Shown: piece by piece, positions 25,805 through 34,593 of the stretch | How the letters are laid out: the number at the start of each line of letters is the position of its first letter | Position numbering within the stretch: the first letter of the stretch is position 1 | Position numbers and translations under genes: made by a program | NCBI GenBank assembly: GCA_040391135.1 | Contig: JBEBYL010000010.1 | Coordinates: 41,065 to 105,064 of the forward strand | DNA: 64,000 nucleotides | Direction: 5' to 3' | Source: G025836975 sp040391135 | GTDB lineage: Bacteria; Pseudomonadota; Gammaproteobacteria; Burkholderiales; Burkholderiaceae_B | Notes under the pieces: model-generated | The model's input: only the letters and a program-made list of their open reading frames with translations | What the model was told of the DNA's origin: nothing | The model's database searches: none

Positions 25805-28054
25805 ATGAACAAAAAACCTGACGAAACCCATCCCGCAGCCGCCGGCTTGCCCGACGACAGCAGCGCAACACTGGCTCCTTGGCTGAGCCAGGGAGAAACC
25901 GTGCTTGCCTGGATAAGCACAGACCTGGATCCGCAATTGCGCTTCGCCCCCGGCATGATCGTGCTGACCGGCAGGCAATTGCTGGTAAAAGGGCCTTACG
26001 ATATGGACTGGCAGGCCTGGACGCTGGAGCCGGGCCTGAAACTCCAGCATCATGACCACGCCGGCGTCGGCACCCTGGAATTGCACGATACCCAGGCACG
26101 CCTGGGCATCTGGCGCTATACACTCAGGAACAACTCGGCCGCATTGTCGCTGGTCGAACGCTTCGAACGCCTGCGCGGACAGCACGGCACAGCGCAAACG
26201 CCGCCGCAGCAGCCCGACACCTTGCTGGGCGGCTCCGTCCAAGCCACGTCGGCGCCTTCCACCTGGGCCCTGCTTCGGCTTTGGCGCTTTGCCAGGCCTT
26301 ATCGCAACGCCCTGCTGCTGGGTTTCTTGCTGACGGTCACATCGACCGCCGCCGCCCTGGTCGCGCCTTACCTGACCATGCCGCTCATGGACGATATCCT
26401 TATCCCCTTCCAGAACGGCAAGCCCATCGACTACGGATTGGTCCGGCTTTATCTGGGCGGCCTGCTGGCATCGTCGGCGCTTGCCTGGCTGCTGGGCTGG
26501 GGGCGCACTTACATACTGGCCTGGGTCAGCGAGCGCATTGGCGCCGACCTGCGCACCGCCACCTACCAGCACTTGCAGACACTGCCCCTGCAGTACTTCG
26601 GCGGCAAGCGCACGGGCGACCTGATTTCCCGCATCGGCTCTGAATCGGACCGCATCTGCATCTTCCTGTCGCTGCATCTGCTGGATTTCGCCACCGATGT
26701 GCTGATGATCGTCATGACGGCGGCCATCCTGTTTTCCATCAATCCCTGGCTCGCGGCGGTCACGCTGATTCCCCTGCCTTTCATCGCCTGGATGATCCAC
26801 ATGGTGCGGGACCGCCTGCGCCACGGTTTCGAAAAGGTCGACCGCATCTGGTCCGAGATCACCAACGTATTGGCGGACACCATTCCGGGCATACGCGTGG
26901 TCAAGGCCTTCGCGCAGGAAAAACGCGAGGTGGCGCGCTTCCGGGAAGCCAACAACCGCAACCTGTTGGTCAACGATAGGGTCAACACCCTGTGGTCGCT
27001 TTTTGCGCCCACGGTCACCCTGTTGACTGAAATCGGCCTGCTGATCGTGTGGGCCTTCGGCATCTGGCTGGTGGCGCACAACGAGATCACCGTCGGCGTA
27101 CTGACCGCCTTCCTGACCTACATCGGGCGGTTCTACCTGCGGCTGGACTCCATGAGCCGCATCGTCTCGTTCACCCAGAAAGCCGCGGCGGGCGCCAAAC
27201 GCATATTCGATATCCTGGACCACGTGTCGACGGTCCCCGAGCCCGCCAGGCCCGTGCGCATCGAGCATGTGACGGGCCGCATCGAGCTGCGCAATGTGGG
27301 CTTCCGCTATGGCAACCGCTCGGTCATGCGCCGCATCAATCTGGATATAGCGCCGGGCGAAATGATAGGCCTGGTGGGCCACAGCGGCTCGGGCAAGAGC
27401 ACGCTGGTCAATCTGATCTGCCGCTTCTACGATGTTTCGCAAGGACAGATCCGGCTGGACGGCACGGACATCCGATCGCTGTCCATCTCCGACTATCGCC
27501 GCCATATCGGCCTGGTCCTGCAAGAGCCTTTCCTGTTTTTCGGCACGATTGCCGAGAACATCGCCTACGGCAAGCCCCAAGCCACGCGCCAGGAAATCAT
27601 CGCCGCGGCCCGCGCGGCCAACGCGCATGAATTCATCCTGCGCCTGCCCCATGGCTACGATTCGCTGGTGGGCGAACGCGGCCAGGCGCTATCGGGCGGC
27701 GAGCGCCAACGCATCTCCATCGCGCGCGCCTTGCTGATCGATCCGCCCATCCTGATTCTCGACGAAGCCACCTCGTCGGTGGACACCAGCACTGAAAAAG
27801 AAATCCAGAAGGCGCTGGACAATCTGGTTCGCGGCCGCACGACGATATCCATCGCCCACCGCCTCAGCACCCTGCGCCAGGCGGACAGGCTGGTGGTGCT
27901 GGATAAAGGCGAGATCGTAGAAGTGGGCCGGCATGATGAACTGCTGGCCAAGAACGGCCATTACTTCAAGCTTTACCAGGCGCAAGAAGGAAAGATGAAT
28001 CCCGGCTCGGCGGACGAAGACTGGATTGAAGACGAAGAAAGAGGCATCGCATGA
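25805..28054 (+). CDS. Cyanophycin-locus ABC exporter-type transporter (fused permease and ATPase)
   Basis: Half-transporter of the exporter type, 749 residues. Residues 1-150 form an extra soluble domain of beta-rich character (WISTDLDPQLRFAPGMIVLTG ... WTLEPG) that resembles a PH-like fold. The six-helix membrane domain follows (about 165-460). The ATPase domain has Walker A GHSGSGKST, signature LSGGERQR, Walker B ILDEATSS and H-loop IAHRLST. ATG 25805 is used; a TTG at 25781 is possible. It overlaps the DUF1854 gene by four bases. Transporters of this type sit beside cphA in other proteobacteria (from memory); the cargo is unknown. Confidence 0.82.
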   Translation: MNKKPDETHPAAAGLPDDSSATLAPWLSQGETVLAWISTDLDPQLRFAPGMIVLTGRQLLVKGPYDMDWQAWTLEPGLKLQHHDHAGVGTLELHDTQARLGIWRYTLRNNSAALSLVERFERLRGQHGTAQTPPQQPDTLLGGSVQATSAPSTWALLRLWRFARPYRNALLLGFLLTVTSTAAALVAPYLTMPLMDDILIPFQNGKPIDYGLVRLYLGGLLASSALAWLLGWGRTYILAWVSERIGADLRTATYQHLQTLPLQYFGGKRTGDLISRIGSESDRICIFLSLHLLDFATDVLMIVMTAAILFSINPWLAAVTLIPLPFIAWMIHMVRDRLRHGFEKVDRIWSEITNVLADTIPGIRVVKAFAQEKREVARFREANNRNLLVNDRVNTLWSLFAPTVTLLTEIGLLIVWAFGIWLVAHNEITVGVLTAFLTYIGRFYLRLDSMSRIVSFTQKAAAGAKRIFDILDHVSTVPEPARPVRIEHVTGRIELRNVGFRYGNRSVMRRINLDIAPGEMIGLVGHSGSGKSTLVNLICRFYDVSQGQIRLDGTDIRSLSISDYRRHIGLVLQEPFLFFGTIAENIAYGKPQATRQEIIAAARAANAHEFILRLPHGYDSLVGERGQALSGGERQRISIARALLIDPPILILDEATSSVDTSTEKEIQKALDNLVRGRTTISIAHRLSTLRQADRLVVLDKGEIVEVGRHDELLAKNGHYFKLYQAQEGKMNPGSADEDWIEDEERGIA

Positions 28055-28536
28055 AAAACGGCAAAACCGCAAACCGCCACAACCTGCCGCTGGAACGCGA
28101 TGCCTTCGGCCGCCTGTATCTGACATCGGAGGGCGCGGCCCGACGCGCCTTGACGCCGGTGCGCAGCTTTCCGATTTCGGCGCCCGGCGAAGGCATTGCG
28201 CTGGTCGATGCGGAAGGCGCGGAACAAGCCTGGATAGAAAGCCTGGACGATTTGCCGGATGATGTGCGCTCCATGCTGCAAGAGGAGCTGGCCAGCCGGG
28301 AGTTCATGCCGCGCATCCAGCGCATCCGGCATGTTTCCAGCTTCGCCACCCCCAGTACCTGGCAAGTGGACACCGACAAGGGCGACACCACCCTGTTGCT
28401 CAAGGCCGAAGAAGACATACGCCGGCTGTCGGCCACAGCGCTTTTGATCAGCGACGGCCATGGCATCCAGTTCTTGATTGGCAACGTAAGCGAACTGGAC
28501 AAAGGCAGCCGCCGGCTGCTCGACCACTTCCTATAG
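28051..28536 (+). CDS. DUF1854 family protein, cyanophycin-associated
   Basis: 161-residue soluble protein of the DUF1854 family, which accompanies the cyanophycin ABC transporter in related genomes (from memory). Features include LPLERDAFGRLYLTSEG near the start, PISAPGEGIALVDAEG in the middle and LLISDGHGIQFLIGN with an SRRLLDHFL end. Its ATG lies in the stop of the transporter gene (ATGA), so translation is coupled. Its stop codon and that of the convergent transglutaminase-type gene share the sequence CTATAG. Confidence 0.82.
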   Translation: MKNGKTANRHNLPLERDAFGRLYLTSEGAARRALTPVRSFPISAPGEGIALVDAEGAEQAWIESLDDLPDDVRSMLQEELASREFMPRIQRIRHVSSFATPSTWQVDTDKGDTTLLLKAEEDIRRLSATALLISDGHGIQFLIGNVSELDKGSRRLLDHFL

Positions 28537-29709
28537 ATTGGCCTGCGCCCGCGCGGGACTGATTTCCGGTAGCGTGATTTCCGATGTGTCCGGCCGCAGC
28601 AGGCGGACGCATTCCCGGCTGGTGTCTATGCATCCTCCTTCGCGGTAGACGCCGCCCGGATCACGCAAGCGCAACATGCTTTCCAGGATTTTTGCCACCT
28701 CATCCGGGTCGCGCAACGTGGCGGCCACCCGCTCGTCGACCACATCATCATTCATCTGGAGCTTGCCGGCGGCATCGTGATACGTCGCGTTGCGCCAATG
28801 GAAAAGCTCAACGCATTTCGTCGTCAGGGTAAAGGGCTGGTCCCGCTTCCAGAAATTCGTGAACAGGCCGTCACCCAGGTAGAACACCCATGAACCCTCA
28901 TACCCCTCGACGTTCGAAGAATGTTCATCGGGGTTCCTGAACCACAGGCGATCGCCGGGAATATAGTATTTGGGCGGCAAGGGCTCGCTCATCGACCCGA
29001 ACTCACGCAAGAACACATCATGGAACTGCCCCGACATGATGGCCCGCGTTTCCCACTGGCGCTGCAGCATGGCCAGCAAGTCGGGATTGCTGACCGCCAG
29101 CTCCTGTGCGACGGCCAACAGAATCACGTATTCAGTCGCCCGGTAGCAGGAAAAAGAATACAGTTTGTGGGAGCGGTCCGGTTGAGTGGTCTTTTGCAAG
29201 GCTTCAATCAGCCGCGCGCCGTCCTTGACGGTAAAGCCGCACTCTTCCGAATAAGTCCAGTACTCCTGCGGCCGCTCGGCATGCTCCGTATCGAATGCCA
29301 GCGCGGTCAAACGCGCGGCCTGGACGATGTTCTTGCGCACCCGTACCGCCGACTCCAGTTCCGCATGGCTGGGAAAGAGAAAAGGGACGGGGCTTAAAAG
29401 CAGGGCGACAAGAATTTCACGGTCCAGATCGTCTGGATTGCCGTAGGTATCCAGCTTGAGCTTGGCGCAGAGCCCCGTCGTATCGTGATCGGGCGCCCAC
29501 TGGGCAGCGGCCTGCGCATTCAGGCGGAACTGCGCCCAGGCCCCGTCCTGCCCGGCATGCCGGACCAGGTCCACATGTCCGGCCAGATTCACGGCCTGGA
29601 GGTCGGCCATCAAGCCTTGCAGCGACGGCTCAAGAAGCGCCTCCGTCCTCGCGTGAAGCAGAATTCCCGGCGAGTGCCGGTCTATATCGTGTCGGCGTGT
29701 TGCGCTCAT
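28531..29709 (-). CDS. Tgl-type protein-glutamine gamma-glutamyltransferase homologue
   Basis: 392-residue protein whose middle aligns with Bacillus spore-coat transglutaminase Tgl (about 245 residues, compared from memory). LYSFSCYRATEYVILLA matches the Tgl catalytic-Cys segment FYAFECATAIVIIYY, giving Cys188; PGDRLWFRNPDEH matches LGDCLYFKNPEFD; EGSWVFYLGDG aligns Glu271 with the second Tgl catalytic residue. Tgl's later His is Asn285 here. About 100 extra residues flank each side. The expected reaction is a Gln-Lys isopeptide crosslink. It is convergent with, and abuts, the cyanophycin transporter unit, so a role there is possible but unproven. Confidence 0.65.
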   Translation of the reverse strand: MSATRRHDIDRHSPGILLHARTEALLEPSLQGLMADLQAVNLAGHVDLVRHAGQDGAWAQFRLNAQAAAQWAPDHDTTGLCAKLKLDTYGNPDDLDREILVALLLSPVPFLFPSHAELESAVRVRKNIVQAARLTALAFDTEHAERPQEYWTYSEECGFTVKDGARLIEALQKTTQPDRSHKLYSFSCYRATEYVILLAVAQELAVSNPDLLAMLQRQWETRAIMSGQFHDVFLREFGSMSEPLPPKYYIPGDRLWFRNPDEHSSNVEGYEGSWVFYLGDGLFTNFWKRDQPFTLTTKCVELFHWRNATYHDAAGKLQMNDDVVDERVAATLRDPDEVAKILESMLRLRDPGGVYREGGCIDTSRECVRLLRPDTSEITLPEISPARAQANL

Positions 29710-29829
29710 CGAGCCTTTTCCCCCAGAGAGCAGAAAGCGGGTGATTGAAATTGCGCAATATTACTCTTGGCGTCCATTTTCTTGTATGAAAATCGACGTC
29801 ATCGCACATACGCAACACGTGCCGGTCCA

Positions 29830-29888
29830 TTGACAGACAAAAACAATTATCTATAAAATAATAGAACGCCGTTCTATAAGAAAGAACG
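29830..29888 (+). promoter_or_regulatory. Strong promoter with palindromic operator for the catabolic operon
   Basis: TTGACA (29830-29835), 16 bases, TATAAA (29852-29857) is close to the sigma-70 consensus. Directly after it ATAGAAC-GCC-GTTCTAT (29861-29877) is a perfect palindrome over the likely start point, and the half-site AGAACG recurs 20 bases later (29883-29888). This fits a regulator such as the IclR protein encoded at the end of the operon. Confidence 0.7.
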
Positions 29889-29917
29889 ATAACTTCCCTC
29901 CACTGGAGACAACACAC

Positions 29918-30952
29918 ATGGCAAGCAACAAGGATTCCTTACACGCGGTCTCGGCCGCCATCGCGGCGCCGGGCCGCCGCAATATACTCAAGGCCGGCAT
30001 GGCCGCATTGGCCGCTCCTCTTCTCGGGCATGCGGGCGCCGTCTACGCTCAAGAAAAATGGCCCACACGAGCCGTGCGTGTTGTCGTTCCGTTCTCGGCC
30101 GGCGGAGCCGCCGACACCTCCGCCCGCACCGTGGGCGCCAAAGTCGCCGAAATACTGGGCCAATCGCTGGTCATTGAAAACCGCACCGGCGGAAACGCCG
30201 TCGTGGCCGCACTGGCCGTCCTGCAGGCACCCAAGGACGGCTATACCCTTATCTGGGACGCGGCCAATCAACTTACCAATCAGTTGCTGATCAAGAACCT
30301 GAAGTTCGATTACGAAACATCGTTCACGCCCATCACCATGGCCGTGCGCGTCCCGCAAGTCATCGCTGTGCGGCAGGATTTTCCCGCCAAAAATCTGAAG
30401 GAATTCGTGGAGTACGCCAAGGCGCATCCGAATTCCGTTTCCTGCGGCACCCCGCCGTCCGGCGCCATGGCCCATCTGGCCTTGATGCGTTTCCAGGAGC
30501 TATCAGGAATCAAGCTGATTCACACGCCTTATCGCGGCGGCGCCGATGCGGGCCGTGACCTGATGGGCGGCCAGATCGACTCGGCGCTCATCACTTTGTC
30601 CACGGCCCGGGGCGGAGCCGAAGCCGGAAAAACCCGCATCCTGGCGGTCACCAGCCTGGAGCGCAGTCCGGAATATCCGGACATCCCCACCATCGCCGAG
30701 CAGGGCTATGCGGGATACGATATGGACGACTGGTTCGGCTTCTTCGCCCCCGCGGGCACACCGGACAATGTCATCACCCGCGTGCAGGAAGCCACCGCTC
30801 AGGCCGCCAAGGACCCGGAGCTGATCAAGGCCATCGCGCCATCGGCCGCGGTACTGGTCGCCAACACGCCGCAGGAATTCTCCGCCTGGCTGGATCGGCA
30901 ACGCAAGCTGCTGGCCAAACTCATCAAAGACGCCAATATTTCCATAGGTTAA
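29918..30952 (+). CDS. Bug-family (TctC-like) periplasmic binding protein
   Basis: Tripartite tricarboxylate transporter receptor of 344 residues, first gene of the operon. A signal of twin-arginine character is seen (GRRNILKAGMAALAAP, cleavage near VYAQ), then the mature start PTRAVRVVVPFSAGGAADTSAR and DGYTLIW, typical of Bug receptors. GGAG lies ten bases before the ATG. No TctA/TctB membrane genes are present, as is usual for the expanded Bug family of Alcaligenaceae. It probably binds the acid that the downstream enzymes degrade. Confidence 0.88.
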   Translation: MASNKDSLHAVSAAIAAPGRRNILKAGMAALAAPLLGHAGAVYAQEKWPTRAVRVVVPFSAGGAADTSARTVGAKVAEILGQSLVIENRTGGNAVVAALAVLQAPKDGYTLIWDAANQLTNQLLIKNLKFDYETSFTPITMAVRVPQVIAVRQDFPAKNLKEFVEYAKAHPNSVSCGTPPSGAMAHLALMRFQELSGIKLIHTPYRGGADAGRDLMGGQIDSALITLSTARGGAEAGKTRILAVTSLERSPEYPDIPTIAEQGYAGYDMDDWFGFFAPAGTPDNVITRVQEATAQAAKDPELIKAIAPSAAVLVANTPQEFSAWLDRQRKLLAKLIKDANISIG

Positions 30953-30956
30953 ACAC

Positions 30957-31976
30957 ATGCAGTCCAACGCCGATCTGAACCGCCGCATCGTTTTCTCCAA
31001 GCGTCCCAACGGCATGCCCACCGTCGACTGCTTCCAGCTGGAGCATATCCCCCTGGAGCAGCCTGGACCGAACCAGGCATTGGTGCACAACCACTACCTG
31101 TCGGTGGATCCGTATATCCGCATGCGCATGGAAGAGAAGGATTCCTACACCTCCGTCATGCAATTGGGCGATGTTCTGGTGGGGCGAACGGTGGGGAAGA
31201 TCGTCGCCAGCCGGATGGCCGGATTCGAACCCGGTGACTGGGTGGTCGGCCGCCTGGGCTGGCAGGACTACAGCGTGGCAAATGCCGGCGATCTGCAAAA
31301 AATCGACACTCAGGTGGCGCCGCCCACGGCTTATCTGGGCTCGCTGGGCTCCACCGGGATCACCGCCTGGGTGGGCCTGATGGAATTCGGCAAGCCGAAA
31401 GCCGGCGAGACCGTCCTGGTATCCGCGGCTTCCGGCGCTGTCGGAAGCGTGGTCGGCCAGTTGGCCAAGCTGGAAGGCTGCCGCGTGATCGGCATCGCGG
31501 GCGGCGCGCATAAATGCGACGTCGTACGCAAGGAATTCAATTTCGACGATTGCGTCGACTACAAGTCGCCCACCTTCGAGAGCGATCTGGCGCAGGCCGT
31601 GCCGCAGGGTGTGGACATCTATTACGACAACGTCGGCGGCCCCATTGTCGACGCCGTCCTGCCCTTGCTCAACAACTTTGCCCGCATACCCTTATGCGGA
31701 CTAGTCTCCCAATACAACGCCACCGAGCCGTATGGCATCAAGAACTATCGCGAGCTGTTCAACCGCCGAGTGACCCTGCGCGGCTTCGTGCTGTCCGATC
31801 ACAAAGACCTGTGGCCCGCCGCAACGAAAAGCCTGGCGCAGGCCTATGCGTCCGGAAAGCTGAAATACCGCGAGTCCATTACCGATGGCCTGGAGAACGC
31901 TCCGCAGGCCTTCATCGACATGCTCAACGGTTCGAATATAGGCAAGCAACTGGTGCGCTTGCGCCCGGACGCCTAA
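30957..31976 (+). CDS. NADP-dependent MDR oxidoreductase (CurA / alkenal reductase type)
   Basis: Zinc-free medium-chain dehydrogenase/reductase of 339 residues that reduces an activated C=C or C=O bond with NADPH. It shows DPYIRMRM near residue 45, the Rossmann motif VSAASGAVGSVVGQLAKLEG and YYDNVGGPIVDAVLPLL, as in prostaglandin reductase / CurA proteins; no zinc ligands are seen. It starts four bases after the Bug gene stop and belongs to the same operon. In the pathway it could saturate an unsaturated intermediate. Confidence 0.82.
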   Translation: MQSNADLNRRIVFSKRPNGMPTVDCFQLEHIPLEQPGPNQALVHNHYLSVDPYIRMRMEEKDSYTSVMQLGDVLVGRTVGKIVASRMAGFEPGDWVVGRLGWQDYSVANAGDLQKIDTQVAPPTAYLGSLGSTGITAWVGLMEFGKPKAGETVLVSAASGAVGSVVGQLAKLEGCRVIGIAGGAHKCDVVRKEFNFDDCVDYKSPTFESDLAQAVPQGVDIYYDNVGGPIVDAVLPLLNNFARIPLCGLVSQYNATEPYGIKNYRELFNRRVTLRGFVLSDHKDLWPAATKSLAQAYASGKLKYRESITDGLENAPQAFIDMLNGSNIGKQLVRLRPDA

Positions 31977-32000
31977 GCCGCCCCTTACGGATTACAGAAG

Positions 32001-33461
32001 ATGGAATACGCTCATTCTTTCATAGCGGGCCAGCACTACCGGCCCGACGAACTGCCGGCCACGCCCGTTTACAACCCGGCTAACGGTCAGGTGATCGGGC
32101 AGGTCGGCATCATTGACACGGCCGGCCTGGACGCGGCCCTGCTGGCCGCGTCCGACGGTTTCCAGAAATGGAAGAACACCTCCGCCTACGAACGCGGACG
32201 CATCATGCAGGAGGCCGCCAGCCTGATCCGGGCACGCAAGGAACATATCGGCCGGATCATGACCCTGGAGCAGGGCAAGCCTCTTGCGGAAGCCATGGGC
32301 GAGGTCGCCACATCGGCCGACAACACCGAATGGATGGCGCAGGAAGCAACCCGCGCATACGGGCGCGTGCTGGTCCCGCGCAGCGCCGACGTGGAACAAA
32401 TGGTGCGCCGCGAGCCCATCGGCCCCGTCGCCAGCTTCTGCCCATGGAATTTCCCCGCGCTGACCCCGGCGCGAAAAATCGCGGGCGCGCTTGCCGCCGG
32501 TTGTTCGCTGATCCTGAAACCATCCGAAGAAACGCCCTTTACCGCGCGCGAAATCGTGCAGGCCTTCGTCGATGCCGGCGTACCCGACGGCGTGCTGAAT
32601 CTGGTGTATGGAAAATCCCGCCACGTTTCCCCTTACCTTATTGCGTCGCCCGTGATCCGGAAAATTTCGTTCACCGGCTCCACGGCCGTCGGCAAGGAAC
32701 TGCTGGAACTGGCCGCCAAAGGCGTCAAGCGCTCGACCATGGAACTGGGCGGCCACGCCCCCGTTATCGTGTTCGACGACGTGGATCCCGTCAAGGCGGC
32801 GCGTCAGGCAGCGGCCTCCAAGTTCCGCAATGCGGGGCAGGTCTGCACCAGCCCCACCCGCTTTTACGTGCAAACGGGCATCTACAAGGAATTCGTCGCC
32901 GCCTTCGCCGAAGCGGCGCGATCCTTGCGTGTCGGCGACGGCCTTGATGCATCGTCGCAAATGGGGCCCTTGGCCAACAGCCGCCGCGTGCAGGCCATGG
33001 AAAGCCTGGTCGATGACGCCATCGGGCACGGCGCCCGACTGGAATGCGGCGGCGCGCCGGACACAGGCCCAGGCAATTTCTATCCGCCCACTGTTTTGTC
33101 CGATGTGCCCGAAATGGCCCGCATCATGAGCGAGGAGCCTTTCGGCCCGGTGGTTCCCATTGCGCCCTTCAAAACCATCGAAGAGGCCATACAACGCGCC
33201 AACGCCCTGCCGCTCGGCCTGGCGGCCTATGTCATGACCCGGTCGCTGGCGCGGGCATCCGCCATGAGCAATGCCATCGAAGCGGGCATGGTCGCCATCA
33301 ATTACTTTACGGTATCAACGCCGGCATCGCCTTTCGGCGGCGTCAAGGAAAGCGGCTACGGCTCCGAAGGAGGCACCGAGGGGCTGGACGCCTATCTCGT
33401 CACCAAGTCCATCACACAGCGCATCGCCGGCGACGACCTCCAGCCCACCGGGACAGCCTGA
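32001..33461 (+). CDS. NAD(P)-dependent aldehyde dehydrogenase, succinate-semialdehyde dehydrogenase type
   Basis: Oxidises an aldehyde acid to a dicarboxylate. The 486 residues contain FCPWNFP (Asn150), ILKPSEETP (Lys173), FTGSTAVGKE, the general base Glu248 in MELGGHAP and the nucleophile Cys282 in AGQVCTSPTRF. The closest pattern is the GabD / SSADH subgroup. It is 24 bases downstream of the reductase gene and one base before the Fe-alcohol dehydrogenase gene, which would make its aldehyde substrate. Confidence 0.88.
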   Translation: MEYAHSFIAGQHYRPDELPATPVYNPANGQVIGQVGIIDTAGLDAALLAASDGFQKWKNTSAYERGRIMQEAASLIRARKEHIGRIMTLEQGKPLAEAMGEVATSADNTEWMAQEATRAYGRVLVPRSADVEQMVRREPIGPVASFCPWNFPALTPARKIAGALAAGCSLILKPSEETPFTAREIVQAFVDAGVPDGVLNLVYGKSRHVSPYLIASPVIRKISFTGSTAVGKELLELAAKGVKRSTMELGGHAPVIVFDDVDPVKAARQAAASKFRNAGQVCTSPTRFYVQTGIYKEFVAAFAEAARSLRVGDGLDASSQMGPLANSRRVQAMESLVDDAIGHGARLECGGAPDTGPGNFYPPTVLSDVPEMARIMSEEPFGPVVPIAPFKTIEEAIQRANALPLGLAAYVMTRSLARASAMSNAIEAGMVAINYFTVSTPASPFGGVKESGYGSEGGTEGLDAYLVTKSITQRIAGDDLQPTGTA

Positions 33462-33462
33462 C

Positions 33463-34578
33463 ATGATCAATCTTTCGTTTGGAACCGCCGTCCGATTTGG
33501 CGATGGCGCCCGCAAGGCGCTGCCATCCGTGCTGGCCCAGGCCGGCATCGCGCGGCCGCTGCTCATCACCGACAAGGGCGTGATGGCCGCCGGCGTATTC
33601 GCCCAAGCCATTGAAGCCGTCGCCGATGCGGGCTCGCTGCCCGTGTTCACCGATGTGCCGGTCAATCCCACTGAAGCGGCCGCCGTTGCAGGGGCCGCCG
33701 CGTTCGGGCGGCAGGGCTGCGACGGCGTTGTGGGAATAGGCGGCGGCGCCGCGCTCGACCTGGCCAAAGCCATCGCCATTCTTGCGCGCAACGAGCCGCC
33801 GCTGTGGAGCTACTGCAACCGGCACGCCGCGCCCCGCGAGATACGCAATGCCCCGCCGCTTATCCTGATGCCCACCACGGCAGGAACCGGCAGCGAAGTC
33901 GGCCGATCGGCGGTCATCGTCTTCGACAACGGCATCAAGGCCGGCGTGCGCTGTCCGGAAATCGTCACCATGGCGATCTGCGACCCCGAACTGACTGTTG
34001 CGCTACCCCCATCCATCACGGCCACCACCGGCATGGATGCCTTGGCGCATTGCATTGAAACCTTCTGCTCTCCCGCCATCAACCCGCCCGCCGACGCCAT
34101 TGCCCTGGATGGAATGAAGCGCATATTCGATCACATCGAACGCGCGGTCGCCGATGGGCGCGACAAGAAAGCCCGCTGGAACATGATGATGGGTTCGGTG
34201 GAAGGCGCCATGTGCTTTCAGAAGGGAATGGGAGCAGTGCATGCCCTGTCCCATCCGCTGGGTGCATTGGGCCATCACCATGGCACCCTGAACGCCATCC
34301 TTCTGCCGCACGTGCTGGCGTACAACCTGCAAGCCCTGGACGGCAAGGCGGCGCTGATCGCCCAGCGGGCGGGATTGCAGGACGAGGGTCAATTGCCCCA
34401 AGCCATGGCCGGCCTGACCGCCCGCATCGGCATACCTGCGCGATTGCGCGATCTGGGCGTGCCGCAATCGGCCCTGGACGGTATCGCCGCCGCAGCGCTT
34501 GAAGACAATGCGCACAAGACCAATCCCAGACCGCTGGACAAAAGCGATTACAACGCGATCCTGCAGTCTGCCTATTAA
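33463..34578 (+). CDS. Iron-containing alcohol dehydrogenase (4-hydroxybutyrate dehydrogenase type)
   Basis: Group III alcohol dehydrogenase of 371 residues. GVVGIGGGAALDLAKAIA is the NAD(P) motif, PTTAGTGSEVGRSAVI the family signature, and the iron ligands come from GMDALAHCIE and ALSHPLGALGHHHG. I chose ATG 33463, one base after the aldehyde dehydrogenase stop; the frame is open further upstream only as overlap. It likely oxidises a hydroxy acid such as an omega-hydroxycarboxylate to the semialdehyde. Confidence 0.88.
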   Translation: MINLSFGTAVRFGDGARKALPSVLAQAGIARPLLITDKGVMAAGVFAQAIEAVADAGSLPVFTDVPVNPTEAAAVAGAAAFGRQGCDGVVGIGGGAALDLAKAIAILARNEPPLWSYCNRHAAPREIRNAPPLILMPTTAGTGSEVGRSAVIVFDNGIKAGVRCPEIVTMAICDPELTVALPPSITATTGMDALAHCIETFCSPAINPPADAIALDGMKRIFDHIERAVADGRDKKARWNMMMGSVEGAMCFQKGMGAVHALSHPLGALGHHHGTLNAILLPHVLAYNLQALDGKAALIAQRAGLQDEGQLPQAMAGLTARIGIPARLRDLGVPQSALDGIAAAALEDNAHKTNPRPLDKSDYNAILQSAY

Positions 34579-34593
34579 GCGGACCTTAGCCGT

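Noticed and set aside
25802..27652. 616-codon minus-strand frame
   Set aside because: Antisense to the ABC transporter, whose Walker and signature motifs are in the other strand.
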